A stretch of DNA of 64,000 nt from Pseudobdellovibrionaceae bacterium (GTDB lineage: Bacteria; Bdellovibrionota; Bdellovibrionia; Bdellovibrionales; UBA1609). Under the pieces are notes generated by a model, which made no database searches, was not told where the DNA came from, and saw only the letters and a list, made by a program, of their open reading frames with translations. The position numbers and the translations under genes are program-made. Positions 35,786 to 43,715 of the stretch are shown here, piece by piece. The stretch covers positions 1,736,001-1,800,000 of the forward strand of contig JACKAM010000001.1 of assembly GCA_020635075.1 (NCBI GenBank), in the 5' to 3' direction. Within the stretch, counting starts at the first letter, position 1; the number at the start of each line of letters is the position of its first letter.

Positions 35786-36808
35786 GTGGAGTATTTTCTT
35801 GATATTGGTGTATTTAGCGGAAAGGTCGCCGTTATTGTGATCGGGGTTCTCGTGATCCTGTTTGCCATTGCCCTTTTAGTGGCACGGAAGCAACAGGAAC
35901 GCCAGGAACACCTGGAAGTCCAGGACCTCAATGAGAAGCTGCGTAGTTACACGAATCTGTTAAAGTCTGCCATTTTTAGCAAAAAGGAGTGGAAAGACGA
36001 GGCTAAAAAGCAAAAGAAGGAATACAAGGCTAAGGAAAAGCAATCCGATCACCGGCCTCGCCTTTTTGTCTTAGACTTTGAAGGTGACATCAAAGCCGAA
36101 GAGGTTGACCGTCTTCGCCACGAGATTAGTATTGTTCTCAGTGTGGCTCAGCCTGGAGATGAAGCCGTTGTGAGAGTGGAAAGCCCTGGCGGTATGGTCC
36201 ACACCTATGGGCTAGCTGCGGCTCAGCTTCTCCGCTTTAAACAACACAAGATTCCTCTCACGATTTGTGTCGACAAGGTGGCTGCCAGTGGCGGCTATTT
36301 AATGGCCTGTACCGCAGATAAGATTTTGGCCGCTCCCTTTGCCATCGTTGGCTCCATTGGGGTCTTGGCCCAGGTTCCCAACCTTCACCGCCTGCTCAAA
36401 AAACACGATGTGGACTACGAAGAAATCACCAGTGGTGAATACAAACGCACAGTGAGCCTAATGGGAGAAATCACCCCCAAGGGTCGGGAGAAGTTCACCG
36501 AGCAAATCGAGGATACCCACAAGCTTTTTAAGGAATTCGTTATCAAGTGTCGACCCCAATTGGATTTGGAGAAAGTGGCCACTGGAGAACACTGGTTTGG
36601 CGAGCGTGCACTTGCTCTCAGCTTGGTAGATGAGCTGGTGACCAGCGACGAATTTCTCATTTCGCAAATGGCCGATAAGCAGATTTATCATTTGGAATTG
36701 GCTGAAAAGAAAACTCTAGGTGAGAAGCTTTCCGAAGCAATTAATGGAACCGCCGCAAAAGCCAGTGAGTCCTTCCTCCACTCACTGTTTAAGCGTTGGA
36801 TCGTCTGA
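35786..36808 (+). CDS. sohB: SohB-type inner-membrane serine peptidase (S49)
   Basis: The GTG at 35786 follows AAGGAG (35775-35780). The frame is open 63 codons upstream but lacks a start signal there. The 340-residue protein has one membrane segment (about 12-33), a charged helical linker, and an S49 peptidase domain. Ser168 in DKVAASGGYLMAC is the nucleophile and Lys220 in SGEYKRTVSLMGE the general base. It faces the periplasm and belongs to the SohB/SppA group that degrades membrane-associated peptides. The 3' end overlaps the convergent AsmA-like gene by 27 bp. Confidence 0.92.
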   Translation: MEYFLDIGVFSGKVAVIVIGVLVILFAIALLVARKQQERQEHLEVQDLNEKLRSYTNLLKSAIFSKKEWKDEAKKQKKEYKAKEKQSDHRPRLFVLDFEGDIKAEEVDRLRHEISIVLSVAQPGDEAVVRVESPGGMVHTYGLAAAQLLRFKQHKIPLTICVDKVAASGGYLMACTADKILAAPFAIVGSIGVLAQVPNLHRLLKKHDVDYEEITSGEYKRTVSLMGEITPKGREKFTEQIEDTHKLFKEFVIKCRPQLDLEKVATGEHWFGERALALSLVDELVTSDEFLISQMADKQIYHLELAEKKTLGEKLSEAINGTAAKASESFLHSLFKRWIV

Positions 36809-39097
36809 CGACGGATTTACTTTTTTGTCCGGCTTGGGCGAGGCCTTTTTCTTTTGCTCTGGCCCCAGCTTCGCCTCATCCGTCGGCGTCCCTTCAGGTA
36901 TAATCTTGCGGGCGGTCTCAATGACTTTCTGGCCAATTGTTTTGAGCTTTTCCACACTCTGACTGGAGATTTCCTTAACCAACATATCTCCTGTGCGAAC
37001 GAATTCCATCGACCCAGGCGGGCGAATCTCCGGGTGACGACGAGCCAACTCCTTCAACATTTTTGCGCTCGGCTGAATCTGCAGTCGATCCAAATTTCCC
37101 GATATATCCCACCTCAAGAGTTTGAGAACGGGAAAATCGACGAAGGCTGTCCCCTCTAGGGACCGGTCAGCCAACCACTTCCCCGACGAGGACAGAACAA
37201 CCCTGCCAAGGGCCGTCGCCGAAACACGGTCCCAGCTTCCAGTGTCCTTACCAAACTGAACGCGGCCACTCACCTTTTGCATCACCAAGGATTCCTCTAG
37301 ACCCTTTTCATCGAGAAACAATGGGCGGACAAGGCGATAAAAATCACCACCCGATTTCAACTCAATCCTTTTAATTTTATTTTGCGAAACAAATTGACCT
37401 TCTGCCAACTCGGTAGACAATTTCACATCCTCAAGACTCCAATCTTCACTCTTGAGTTCGCGAATGCCGAATTCCCCCCTCCAAGCGACCAATTCACCAT
37501 TCTCCACTTTCCCCTGGCCATAGATAGAGACAGGGGTCAGCGTGCCGTTGACCATCAGTTTTTGAATCGAGGGATGAAAATTCAATCTATCAATGGCCAC
37601 CTGAAGCATGCCTTCACGGAAAGCTCTATCGAGATTAAACGAAATGCTACCGCCAAATTCCCCGTCCTCTAGCTCCATTTCAGGAAATAACCCAGACACC
37701 CGATCATCAACCAGATTCAACTCACCCTTTAACAAGGGGACACTCTGCTTTCCTCTAACCCCTTTATTCGAAAAGGCCATTTCAATGTCGCGCAGTTCCC
37801 CCCTAAAACTCATCTGATTGGGGTTTTCCACCCGCAAGACACCCGAGAGAGTGCCGAATCGACTCAAGATTCCGCTCAAGCCGGTGCGATTAATCATCTG
37901 CACGAGCTTCTGCAAATCCAGTTCTTTTAGAGTCACTTCCATGGGATCAAACACGGGTAGTCGCCACGGATACCATCGCCAGGATGCAATCGAAACCTCA
38001 CCCAAATCCCCTTGCAGAGAACAAGGTTCCATCACAATCGGTTTCTCATTTAGGGAAAGAATCGGACCCTCATAGGCCAGATGACAACTCAACCACACAA
38101 ACTTGGGCTGAATATCGTTGGTCACCACTCTTCGTTCTTTGAGGATTTGCAGAATGGGACTCAACGGCACCTGGTTCTGCTGTAGCTCCAATCTGAGGTG
38201 ATTGTCTTTCCAATCATAAGCCCCTTCCCAACGGACTTTTCCTTCCTTGTAGTTACCTTCAAGAAAGAGATCGGTCTTGGACTGGGTGAGGCCAATGCGT
38301 ATGTCAAAATTGGAACTGGAGTGCCCTTCGAACCAATCTCCACCAAGTCTTAATCGAGATTTAAACTGCCAGGTTGGTTCATCGTTCACTTCTTTTGCAA
38401 ACCACCTCAAAGATCTGAACTCCAAACGTAAACCAGGACGGCGACCATCCAACAATTCGAATTTCTCGATCAAAACTTCACCCAGGTGCTGAGCCACTTG
38501 AGAGTTAAGCTCCTCCCAGGCCGCGCGGTAATCCTGCCCCAACTTGTCGATCTTCTCCTGGGCGAAGGGAAAACGGCCGATTATTGGTGATGACCCGACC
38601 TCATCCCCACCAGAGCCCGACCGAGTGGCCCCAGGTGGTCTGCCGATTTGAGACGCGGTCGATTCCTGATCGCCCGCCTCTTTTGAGCTTGAAGGATCAA
38701 AGGCTTCCTCCTCCCCAGGGCATTCGGCTGGCATATAGCGAAACTGGGCCTGCCCCAGATACAAATGGGACACATAGAGCTGCTTGTCCAACAGTCCGGT
38801 CAAGGAGAGGGGAATAGCCAGCCGGTCCACATTAAACTCAGATAAGGTCTTGCAGGACTGCTGACTTAGGATCGAAACGTCTTCTGCCACTAAACCAAAC
38901 CAGGGAAAAAACCCTCGGGAAAACTCCAGGCGAATATCGGAGAACTCCACCTGAACTGGCAGCTTGGCCTCTTGGAGCGATTGCTCCACCCAATAGCGGA
39001 TTTGCCCCGGACTCAACAGGGTGCGCACAAAGAAAGCCGCCACCAATGATATCAGGGTGCCCATCAAAAACCAAATCCACCCTCTGCGAAATTTCAT
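36782..39097 (-). CDS. AsmA-like envelope protein
   Basis: The product has 771 residues if the ATG at 39097 is used. That start is preferred because a basic n-region and membrane anchor (MKFRRGWIWFLMGTLISLVAAFF) follow; a GTG 63 bp upstream is possible. The periplasmic part starts LSPGQIRYWVEQSLQEAKLPVQVEFSDIRLEF and repeats long beta-strand segments such as LRLGGDWFEGHSSSNFDIRIG and GELRDIEMAFSNKGVRG. This is the pattern of AsmA/TamB-like repeating beta-groove proteins that shuttle lipids between membranes. The tail is Lys/Pro-rich (EQKKKASPKPDKKVNPSSDD). It overlaps sohB at the 3' end. Confidence 0.7.
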   Translation of the reverse strand: MKFRRGWIWFLMGTLISLVAAFFVRTLLSPGQIRYWVEQSLQEAKLPVQVEFSDIRLEFSRGFFPWFGLVAEDVSILSQQSCKTLSEFNVDRLAIPLSLTGLLDKQLYVSHLYLGQAQFRYMPAECPGEEEAFDPSSSKEAGDQESTASQIGRPPGATRSGSGGDEVGSSPIIGRFPFAQEKIDKLGQDYRAAWEELNSQVAQHLGEVLIEKFELLDGRRPGLRLEFRSLRWFAKEVNDEPTWQFKSRLRLGGDWFEGHSSSNFDIRIGLTQSKTDLFLEGNYKEGKVRWEGAYDWKDNHLRLELQQNQVPLSPILQILKERRVVTNDIQPKFVWLSCHLAYEGPILSLNEKPIVMEPCSLQGDLGEVSIASWRWYPWRLPVFDPMEVTLKELDLQKLVQMINRTGLSGILSRFGTLSGVLRVENPNQMSFRGELRDIEMAFSNKGVRGKQSVPLLKGELNLVDDRVSGLFPEMELEDGEFGGSISFNLDRAFREGMLQVAIDRLNFHPSIQKLMVNGTLTPVSIYGQGKVENGELVAWRGEFGIRELKSEDWSLEDVKLSTELAEGQFVSQNKIKRIELKSGGDFYRLVRPLFLDEKGLEESLVMQKVSGRVQFGKDTGSWDRVSATALGRVVLSSSGKWLADRSLEGTAFVDFPVLKLLRWDISGNLDRLQIQPSAKMLKELARRHPEIRPPGSMEFVRTGDMLVKEISSQSVEKLKTIGQKVIETARKIIPEGTPTDEAKLGPEQKKKASPKPDKKVNPSSDDPTLKQ

Positions 39098-39261
39098 GGG
39101 TGAAAAATGAGCATCTCCGCTGTGGCGGGAAAGGTGTTTGGCCAAAAAGGACTCCCTCACTTCAGGAAATTGGATGTTTCATCTTCTCTTGAAATGCGGT
39201 GAATCAGCAAGCCAGCCTGTAACATTTACGACCCGGCTTTGGTTGAGACCGGGCACGACAG

Positions 39262-39741
39262 CTAAACAAACTTGAAGCTTAAGATTTCGTATTCCCGCTC
39301 GCCTTTCGGGCTTTTGAACTCCACCACATCGCCGGCGCGCTTACCGATCATGGAACGTGCTAAAGGGGAAAATACGGAGATCTTGCCATTTTTGACGTCG
39401 GCCTCATCTTCGCCAACGATTTGATAGGTAACTTCATCATCGGTGTCTAAGTCCTGAAGAACCACTGTCGCTCCAAACACCACGCGGTCAGCTTTGATGG
39501 ACTTTGGGTCGACCACTTCCGCGCCAACCAGCTTACCCTGGATTTCAGAAATCCGGGCTTCAACAAAGGCTTGCCTTTCTTTGGCAGCATCATAGTCAGC
39601 GTTTTCACTCAAATCACCGTGGCCCCTGGCCTCTTCAATCGCACGGATGACGGACGGACGCTCCTGGGTCAGCAGTCTCTTAAGTTCAGCTTCCAGCATC
39701 GCTTTTCCAGTCAAAGTCATGGGCTGTTTATCAGTCGCCAT
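39262..39741 (-). CDS. greA: Transcription elongation factor GreA
   Basis: The 159-residue factor has an N-terminal coiled coil with the acidic tip motif RGHGDLSENADYDAAKERQ, whose Asp and Glu residues enter the RNA polymerase secondary channel. Its C-terminal FKBP-like domain reads VVFGATVVLQDLDTDDEVTYQIVGEDEAD and ISVFSPLARSMIGKRAGDVVEF. It rescues stalled polymerase by stimulating transcript cleavage. The ATG at 39741 follows GGAGTGG; an upstream start five codons earlier is less likely. Confidence 0.96.
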   Translation of the reverse strand: MATDKQPMTLTGKAMLEAELKRLLTQERPSVIRAIEEARGHGDLSENADYDAAKERQAFVEARISEIQGKLVGAEVVDPKSIKADRVVFGATVVLQDLDTDDEVTYQIVGEDEADVKNGKISVFSPLARSMIGKRAGDVVEFKSPKGEREYEILSFKFV

Positions 39742-39778
39742 TTCCACTCCGATCAAATTAGTGATATAAAAGCAGGCT

Positions 39779-39806
39779 ATTATATTTAATTCTTTGACGC
39801 AGACAA
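39779..39806 (-). promoter_or_regulatory. Probable sigma-70-type promoter of greA
   Basis: On the minus strand TTGTCT (39806-39801) and TATAAT (39784-39779) are 16 bp apart and about 40 bp upstream of the greA ATG. The -10 box is a perfect consensus. It lies in the 120-bp region shared with the divergent mgtE gene. Confidence 0.6.
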
Positions 39807-39861
39807 CTACAAAAGAGATGATCCTGTTATAACCGGTAAATGGTTTAAATGACTGAGAATT

Positions 39862-41217
39862 ATGAAGCTAAATCCGACCAATACCGCCATTATTAAGCGT
39901 TTGTTAGTGGGCCGCTCCAGCCGCCCTTTGCATGGCATTTTGGCGAAGGTGGAAGCCGCAGATCTAGCAACTCTCATGTCGACTTTGAATAGCCGGGAGC
40001 GGAGGCTACTGTTGACCGCCCTCCGTAACTTGGGTCGCGACTTTGAAACCCTGGTTGAAGTTCCTGAGCAACAACTTGCTGAAATCCTTGAGGAAATGAA
40101 CGAAAAAGATCTTCTCGCTTTGCTCGTCTATGCTCCTGAGGAAGACGGCGCTTATTTTCTGACCCAGCTGGGAGAGGCACGTAGAGTGGATCTTCTGGAG
40201 CAGATGGAGGCTCCAAGACGCGCCCGTATTGGGCAGTTCCTGGCGTATCCAGAGGATTCCGCCGGGCGGATGATGCAAACAAAGGTGTTTTCCCTACCCA
40301 TCCACCTAACGGCCTCCGAGGGACTAGAGGTCCTTCGTAACCGCGCCCAGGAAGAGTCCATTTACTATATATACTGCGTGGACGATGACGGTCGTCTTGC
40401 GGGAGTGGCATCTCTTCGCGCTTTGGCCATTGCCCCTGCCGCCACTCCCTTGGCCAAGTTAATTAAAAAGGAGCTGGTCACGGTTCGTCCAGAAGACGAC
40501 TCGGAAGAAGTGGCCCGCCTGGTGTCCCACTACGATTTCATTGCCCTACCAGTGGTGAACGAAAATGGCAACCTTCTCGGGGTCATCACTGTTGATGATG
40601 TGCTGGATATTATTCAGGAGCAGGCGACCGCCAACCTCTATGCGCAGGCTGGCTTGAAAGAGGATGATCGGGTCTACACCACCACAGGCGAAAAGATCAA
40701 AAAGCGCCTGCCTTGGATGTTTCTTAATCTCTGTTTGGCGGCTCTGGCCAGCTCCGTGGTGAGTCTGTTCGAAGACACCATGAGCACCCTGATTGTTTTG
40801 GCTTCAGTCAAAAACATTGTTGCTGGTATCAGCGGTAATACAGCCATTCAAACTCTCACCGTGGTCACTCGGGGAATTGCCACGGGTGATTTTAGTTACA
40901 TCTCACAAGCTCGGGCTGTGATCCGCGAAACTGTAGTCGGGATGGTTTTGGGCCTCATCACTGGGCTGGCCTGTGGAATTCTCGTTTATGTTTGGAAAGG
41001 CTCGCTTTTTGTCGGCATTGTTATTTTTGTGTCCATGCTTCTGAACTCCCTGGTCGCAGCCTGCTGGGGCGCTTTGATTCCCCTAATCTTGCAGAAGTTG
41101 GATCGAGACCCGGCGATTGGCAGTGGTGTTCTTGTCACCATGACAACCGACATTTTGAGCTTCTTTAGCTTCCTCGGTATTGCCGCCCTGGGTCTTCGCT
41201 TCTTTGGCGATTTTTGA
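39862..41217 (+). CDS. mgtE: Magnesium transporter MgtE
   Basis: The 451-residue protein has the MgtE layout. An N-terminal helical superhelix domain covers about residues 15-130, with the FLAYPEDSAGRMMQ motif. Two CBS domains follow (about 135-255), including SIYYIYCVDDDGRLAGVASLRAL and FIALPVVNENGNLLGVITVDDVLDII. Five membrane segments lie from about 285. The conserved pore region reads ISGNTAIQTLTVVTRGIA, with the functionally important Asp in TMTTDILSFFSFLG. It passes Mg2+ into the cell and closes when the CBS domains bind Mg2+. No M-box riboswitch fits in the short upstream region. Confidence 0.93.
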   Translation: MKLNPTNTAIIKRLLVGRSSRPLHGILAKVEAADLATLMSTLNSRERRLLLTALRNLGRDFETLVEVPEQQLAEILEEMNEKDLLALLVYAPEEDGAYFLTQLGEARRVDLLEQMEAPRRARIGQFLAYPEDSAGRMMQTKVFSLPIHLTASEGLEVLRNRAQEESIYYIYCVDDDGRLAGVASLRALAIAPAATPLAKLIKKELVTVRPEDDSEEVARLVSHYDFIALPVVNENGNLLGVITVDDVLDIIQEQATANLYAQAGLKEDDRVYTTTGEKIKKRLPWMFLNLCLAALASSVVSLFEDTMSTLIVLASVKNIVAGISGNTAIQTLTVVTRGIATGDFSYISQARAVIRETVVGMVLGLITGLACGILVYVWKGSLFVGIVIFVSMLLNSLVAACWGALIPLILQKLDRDPAIGSGVLVTMTTDILSFFSFLGIAALGLRFFGDF

Positions 41218-41239
41218 TTCATTCTGAGACAATGTAAAT

Positions 41240-41287
41240 GTGGCTAATGAGTCATTCAGGTAATAACATGAGATTAGACTTAGCCAC
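41240..41287 (+). other. Stem-loop after mgtE
   Basis: GTGGCTAA (41240-41247) and TTAGCCAC (41280-41287) form an 8-bp stem with a 32-nt loop in the 134-bp gap between mgtE and the DHH gene. There is no T-run, so a terminator is not supported. It could be a 5' element of the DHH transcript. Confidence 0.35.
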
Positions 41288-41351
41288 AGAGTGAAACACG
41301 CCGAAAAGAAGGAACGAATCGGAGGGCAGGGCCATTCTCACAACACCGCGT

Positions 41352-42365
41352 ATGAACTCTCTCAATGTCGAGCGCCTGGTGCGCAAAATTCAAAGTGTGA
41401 AGTCGGTCCTTTTGACCACTCACAAACAATGTGATGGCGATGGCCTTGGTGCCATGCTAGGCCTCTATCATGCCCTTCGCAAAAACGGGCACGAGGTTAG
41501 GGTGATGACGGTCGATGATGTTCCGTCTAAGTACTCCTACCTGGAGCCTGAGAAGGTACTAGAGGTTTTTGAAGGTCCCCACCGCCCCCTCGATCCAACT
41601 GAATTGGCATTGATCTTTGATACCAATGACAGGCGGATGGTGGAGCCCCTGTACCAGGAGCTGGAGAAACACTGCCGGGAAATCCTTTTTGTCGATCACC
41701 ACCCGGTCTTAAACCAAGGGCCTGAGCCCACTCCAGGATCATTTATCGATACCCGAGCGGCAAGCACTGGCGAAATCTCCTATTTTATCATTAAGGGCCT
41801 GGGGATTCGCCTGGATGAGAATATTGCCCGAGCTCTTTACACTAGCATTGCCTTCGACACTCAGCTTTTTCGCTACGTCAAAAGCTCACCCACTTCTCAT
41901 TTAATCTCTGCGGAGCTACTTGAGTACGAGCGAAATCCTGAAGAGATCCACCAGAATCTATTTTCGACTCATTCAATTGGCAAGGTCGCCTTTCTCTCCA
42001 AAGTCCTCAGTGAAATTGAGTTTTTTGGCGACGGCACTTTGGCTGTGCTAAAACTCAAGTCTCAGGACTTGGACGATCATGATTTGGAAATGGATGATGC
42101 CCGAGACGTGATCGATATGATCATGAACATTAACTCCCTTCAGGCGGCAGCTCTTTTTCGAGAAGAAGCTCCCAACGTATACAAGCTCAGTCTGCGCAGT
42201 AAAGGGAAGATTGAAATCCTTGGTATTGCGGAAAGCTTCCAGGGCGGAGGCCATTTGTTTGCTGCCGGCGCCCTGTTAAAGGGAAAATACGCGGATTTAA
42301 AGAACCAGGTTGTGGATCAGATCCTCCACCGGCTGGATATCCCCTCACCCTCCAACAGGAAATGA
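41352..42365 (+). CDS. DHH-family phosphoesterase, NrnA-like
   Basis: The 337-residue enzyme has the two-domain DHH/DHHA1 layout. Metal-binding motifs are HKQCDGDGLGAMLGLY, ALIFDTNDRRMVEP, and FVDHHPVLNQ; the C-terminal substrate loop is SFQGGGHLFAAGALL. Related NrnA proteins degrade short oligoribonucleotides and dephosphorylate 3'-phosphoadenosine 5'-phosphate; the exact substrate is not readable here. The first motif has QC where NrnA usually has NP. The stop overlaps the next start by 4 bp (ATGA), coupling it to a [2Fe-2S] protein. Confidence 0.88.
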   Translation: MNSLNVERLVRKIQSVKSVLLTTHKQCDGDGLGAMLGLYHALRKNGHEVRVMTVDDVPSKYSYLEPEKVLEVFEGPHRPLDPTELALIFDTNDRRMVEPLYQELEKHCREILFVDHHPVLNQGPEPTPGSFIDTRAASTGEISYFIIKGLGIRLDENIARALYTSIAFDTQLFRYVKSSPTSHLISAELLEYERNPEEIHQNLFSTHSIGKVAFLSKVLSEIEFFGDGTLAVLKLKSQDLDDHDLEMDDARDVIDMIMNINSLQAAALFREEAPNVYKLSLRSKGKIEILGIAESFQGGGHLFAAGALLKGKYADLKNQVVDQILHRLDIPSPSNRK

Positions 42366-42622
42366 ATCAACAAAGACCACCACGAAAGCCAAAAAGTCCA
42401 ATTGTTTGCCGATGTAACAACGTCGATCAGGAAACCATTGAGAAGGCTATCACCCGAGGATGCACCACTTTAAATCGGGTCTTTGACGCTACCAAGGCTG
42501 GAGTTGGTGCTTGTGGTGGGTCTTGCCGAATCTACATTGCCAGGATGCTCGAGTCCTATGCCCAATCCGGAACCTTTCCCGAGACCGCCCGACCTCAGGG
42601 GCAAAAAAAGAAGCGACGTTGA
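42362..42622 (+). CDS. BFD-like [2Fe-2S] protein
   Basis: The 86-residue protein has the bacterioferritin-associated ferredoxin (BFD) pattern: IVCRCNNVDQETIEKAI gives a CxC pair (Cys16, Cys18), and ATKAGVGACGGSCRIYI gives Cys51 and Cys55. The spacing of the second pair is C-GGS-C, one residue longer than the usual CxxC, which may affect cluster binding. The tail is basic (GQKKKRR). Such proteins carry electrons, for example to release iron from bacterioferritin. It is coupled to the DHH gene and meets the second BFD-like gene end to end. Confidence 0.8.
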   Translation: MNQQRPPRKPKSPIVCRCNNVDQETIEKAITRGCTTLNRVFDATKAGVGACGGSCRIYIARMLESYAQSGTFPETARPQGQKKKRR

Positions 42623-43051
42623 TTATTTCCCTAATCGATAGGCGATTATAGCTTCCACATCGGGAAGGCAGGTGCCACAGGCCGTGCTCGCGGAGGTTTG
42701 TTTACTCACATCTCGTGGATGGTGAGCCCCGGTCAGAACAGCCGCATCCACCTTGGCCGTCGCGACCACTCGACAGTGGCAGAGTTCTTCATGCTCATAG
42801 GGAAACTGCCACTTGCCCTGAGCTCTGAGGATCACCTCCCGTAGCAGCATGGCTCCTGTTGAGGGGCCCTCCGGAAGAGGCAGGGATGCTATCGGTCCCT
42901 TTAATTTTCCTCTCCACTCAGCCACCAATCCAAGCAGACTTGGCCCACCTATAGCTTTAAGGTGAATCAGGTGCAGTTGGCTACCGGACTCTTGATACTT
43001 AAGACTTAACTCCTCCCGGCCCGGGATGGAGACCTTGATCTCTTTGTCCAT
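42623..43051 (-). CDS. Protein with C-terminal BFD-like [2Fe-2S] domain
   Basis: The 142-residue product from the ATG at 43051 has an unfamiliar N-terminal half (IKVSIPGREELSLKYQ, then LHLIHLKAIGG). A C-terminal BFD-like domain follows: ELCHCRVVATAKVDAAVLTGAHHPRDVSKQTSASTACGTCLPDVEAII. It supplies a CxC and a normal CxxC cluster site. The domain is like the one in the neighbouring gene, but the fusion to a novel N-terminal half suggests a specific partner. The stop codon touches the stop of the convergent [2Fe-2S] gene with no base between. Confidence 0.75.
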   Translation of the reverse strand: MDKEIKVSIPGREELSLKYQESGSQLHLIHLKAIGGPSLLGLVAEWRGKLKGPIASLPLPEGPSTGAMLLREVILRAQGKWQFPYEHEELCHCRVVATAKVDAAVLTGAHHPRDVSKQTSASTACGTCLPDVEAIIAYRLGK

Positions 43052-43133
43052 AACCACTCATCGACACTTTCACCCCTAGGAATGAGTTCATCCTTTTTTC
43101 TCAAAATGAAGCACAAAGCTCAGGCCATTAGAG

Positions 43134-43425
43134 CTGGCCCCCTTGATTGTTGATCCACCTCGCATTCACACTTCCCAACTTAAGGGCTGGGCGGCTCCTC
43201 GCTGGGGAAGCGGATCTCTTGATCGAAGCCAAAACTGGAGCCTGAATTGAGATGCCGGACTCCGGAGGATCAATATGGTTAAAACCGAGTTCGGCTTGGT
43301 GCTGCGCTCTGAGAGAGAGCGCTGCTGCCGGACGCTATGTCTGAGGTTTTAAGCTTATTGATCGCAGGAGGACGAACTCCCAAGACAGCCTTCACGAGGC
43401 TGAGATCAACAAGCGAGGGGGCCAG
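43134..43425. repeat. Inverted-repeat element A, candidate structured RNA or MITE-like element
   Basis: The ends 43134-43155 and 43404-43425 are inverted copies at 20 of 22 positions, and one difference is a G-U pair if the plus strand is transcribed. Inside, GATCAATA (43268-43275) pairs with TATTGATC (43356-43363), TTAAAACC (43279-43286) with GGTTTTAA (43345-43352), GCTGCGCTCT with AGAGCGCTGC (43301-43325), CAGCCT with AGGCTG (43386-43402), and GGAG with CTCC (43367-43380). The terminal sequence is shared with element B. It fills half of the 664-bp gap 43052-43715. The rest of the gap (43426-43715) shows no gene and no clear promoter. Confidence 0.75.
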
Positions 43426-43715
43426 TTTAAACGCCATTTACATCTCGTGTCCCACTCTTAGAAAATGTGTGCAAAAAATTTGGACCTACGTAAACTACGA
43501 AGATCTTTAGAGTAAAAATCTTTTCCGCCCGAATTCCACATTGATCCATGTCAACTTGTCACAACTTTATGAAGGTTTGTGGTCACTTTCACAACTTAAT
43601 CCCCTTTTTACATTCAATCCGTAGAATAGGTAACTGGCGGCTGGAATTTCAAAATAGCGAAACCAACAACCGCAATAAAACAAACTCAGGCTCAATCAGC
43701 CAAAGGGGGACGTCG

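Noticed and set aside
39742..39861. M-box magnesium riboswitch before mgtE
   Set aside because: The 120-bp gap is shorter than an M-box and also carries the greA promoter; no conserved motif was seen.
43134..43425. Element A as RNase P RNA, tmRNA or 6S RNA
   Set aside because: The closing helix is suggestive, but the conserved cores of these RNAs are absent on both strands.
43124..43440. GCCATTA and GCCATTTA near the ends of element A as a target-site duplication
   Set aside because: They are imperfect and lie at unequal distances from the element ends (3 and 7 bp).
43548..43715. Upstream extension of the 43716 lipoprotein gene
   Set aside because: The extension has no signal peptide or ribosome-binding site; both are present at 43716.
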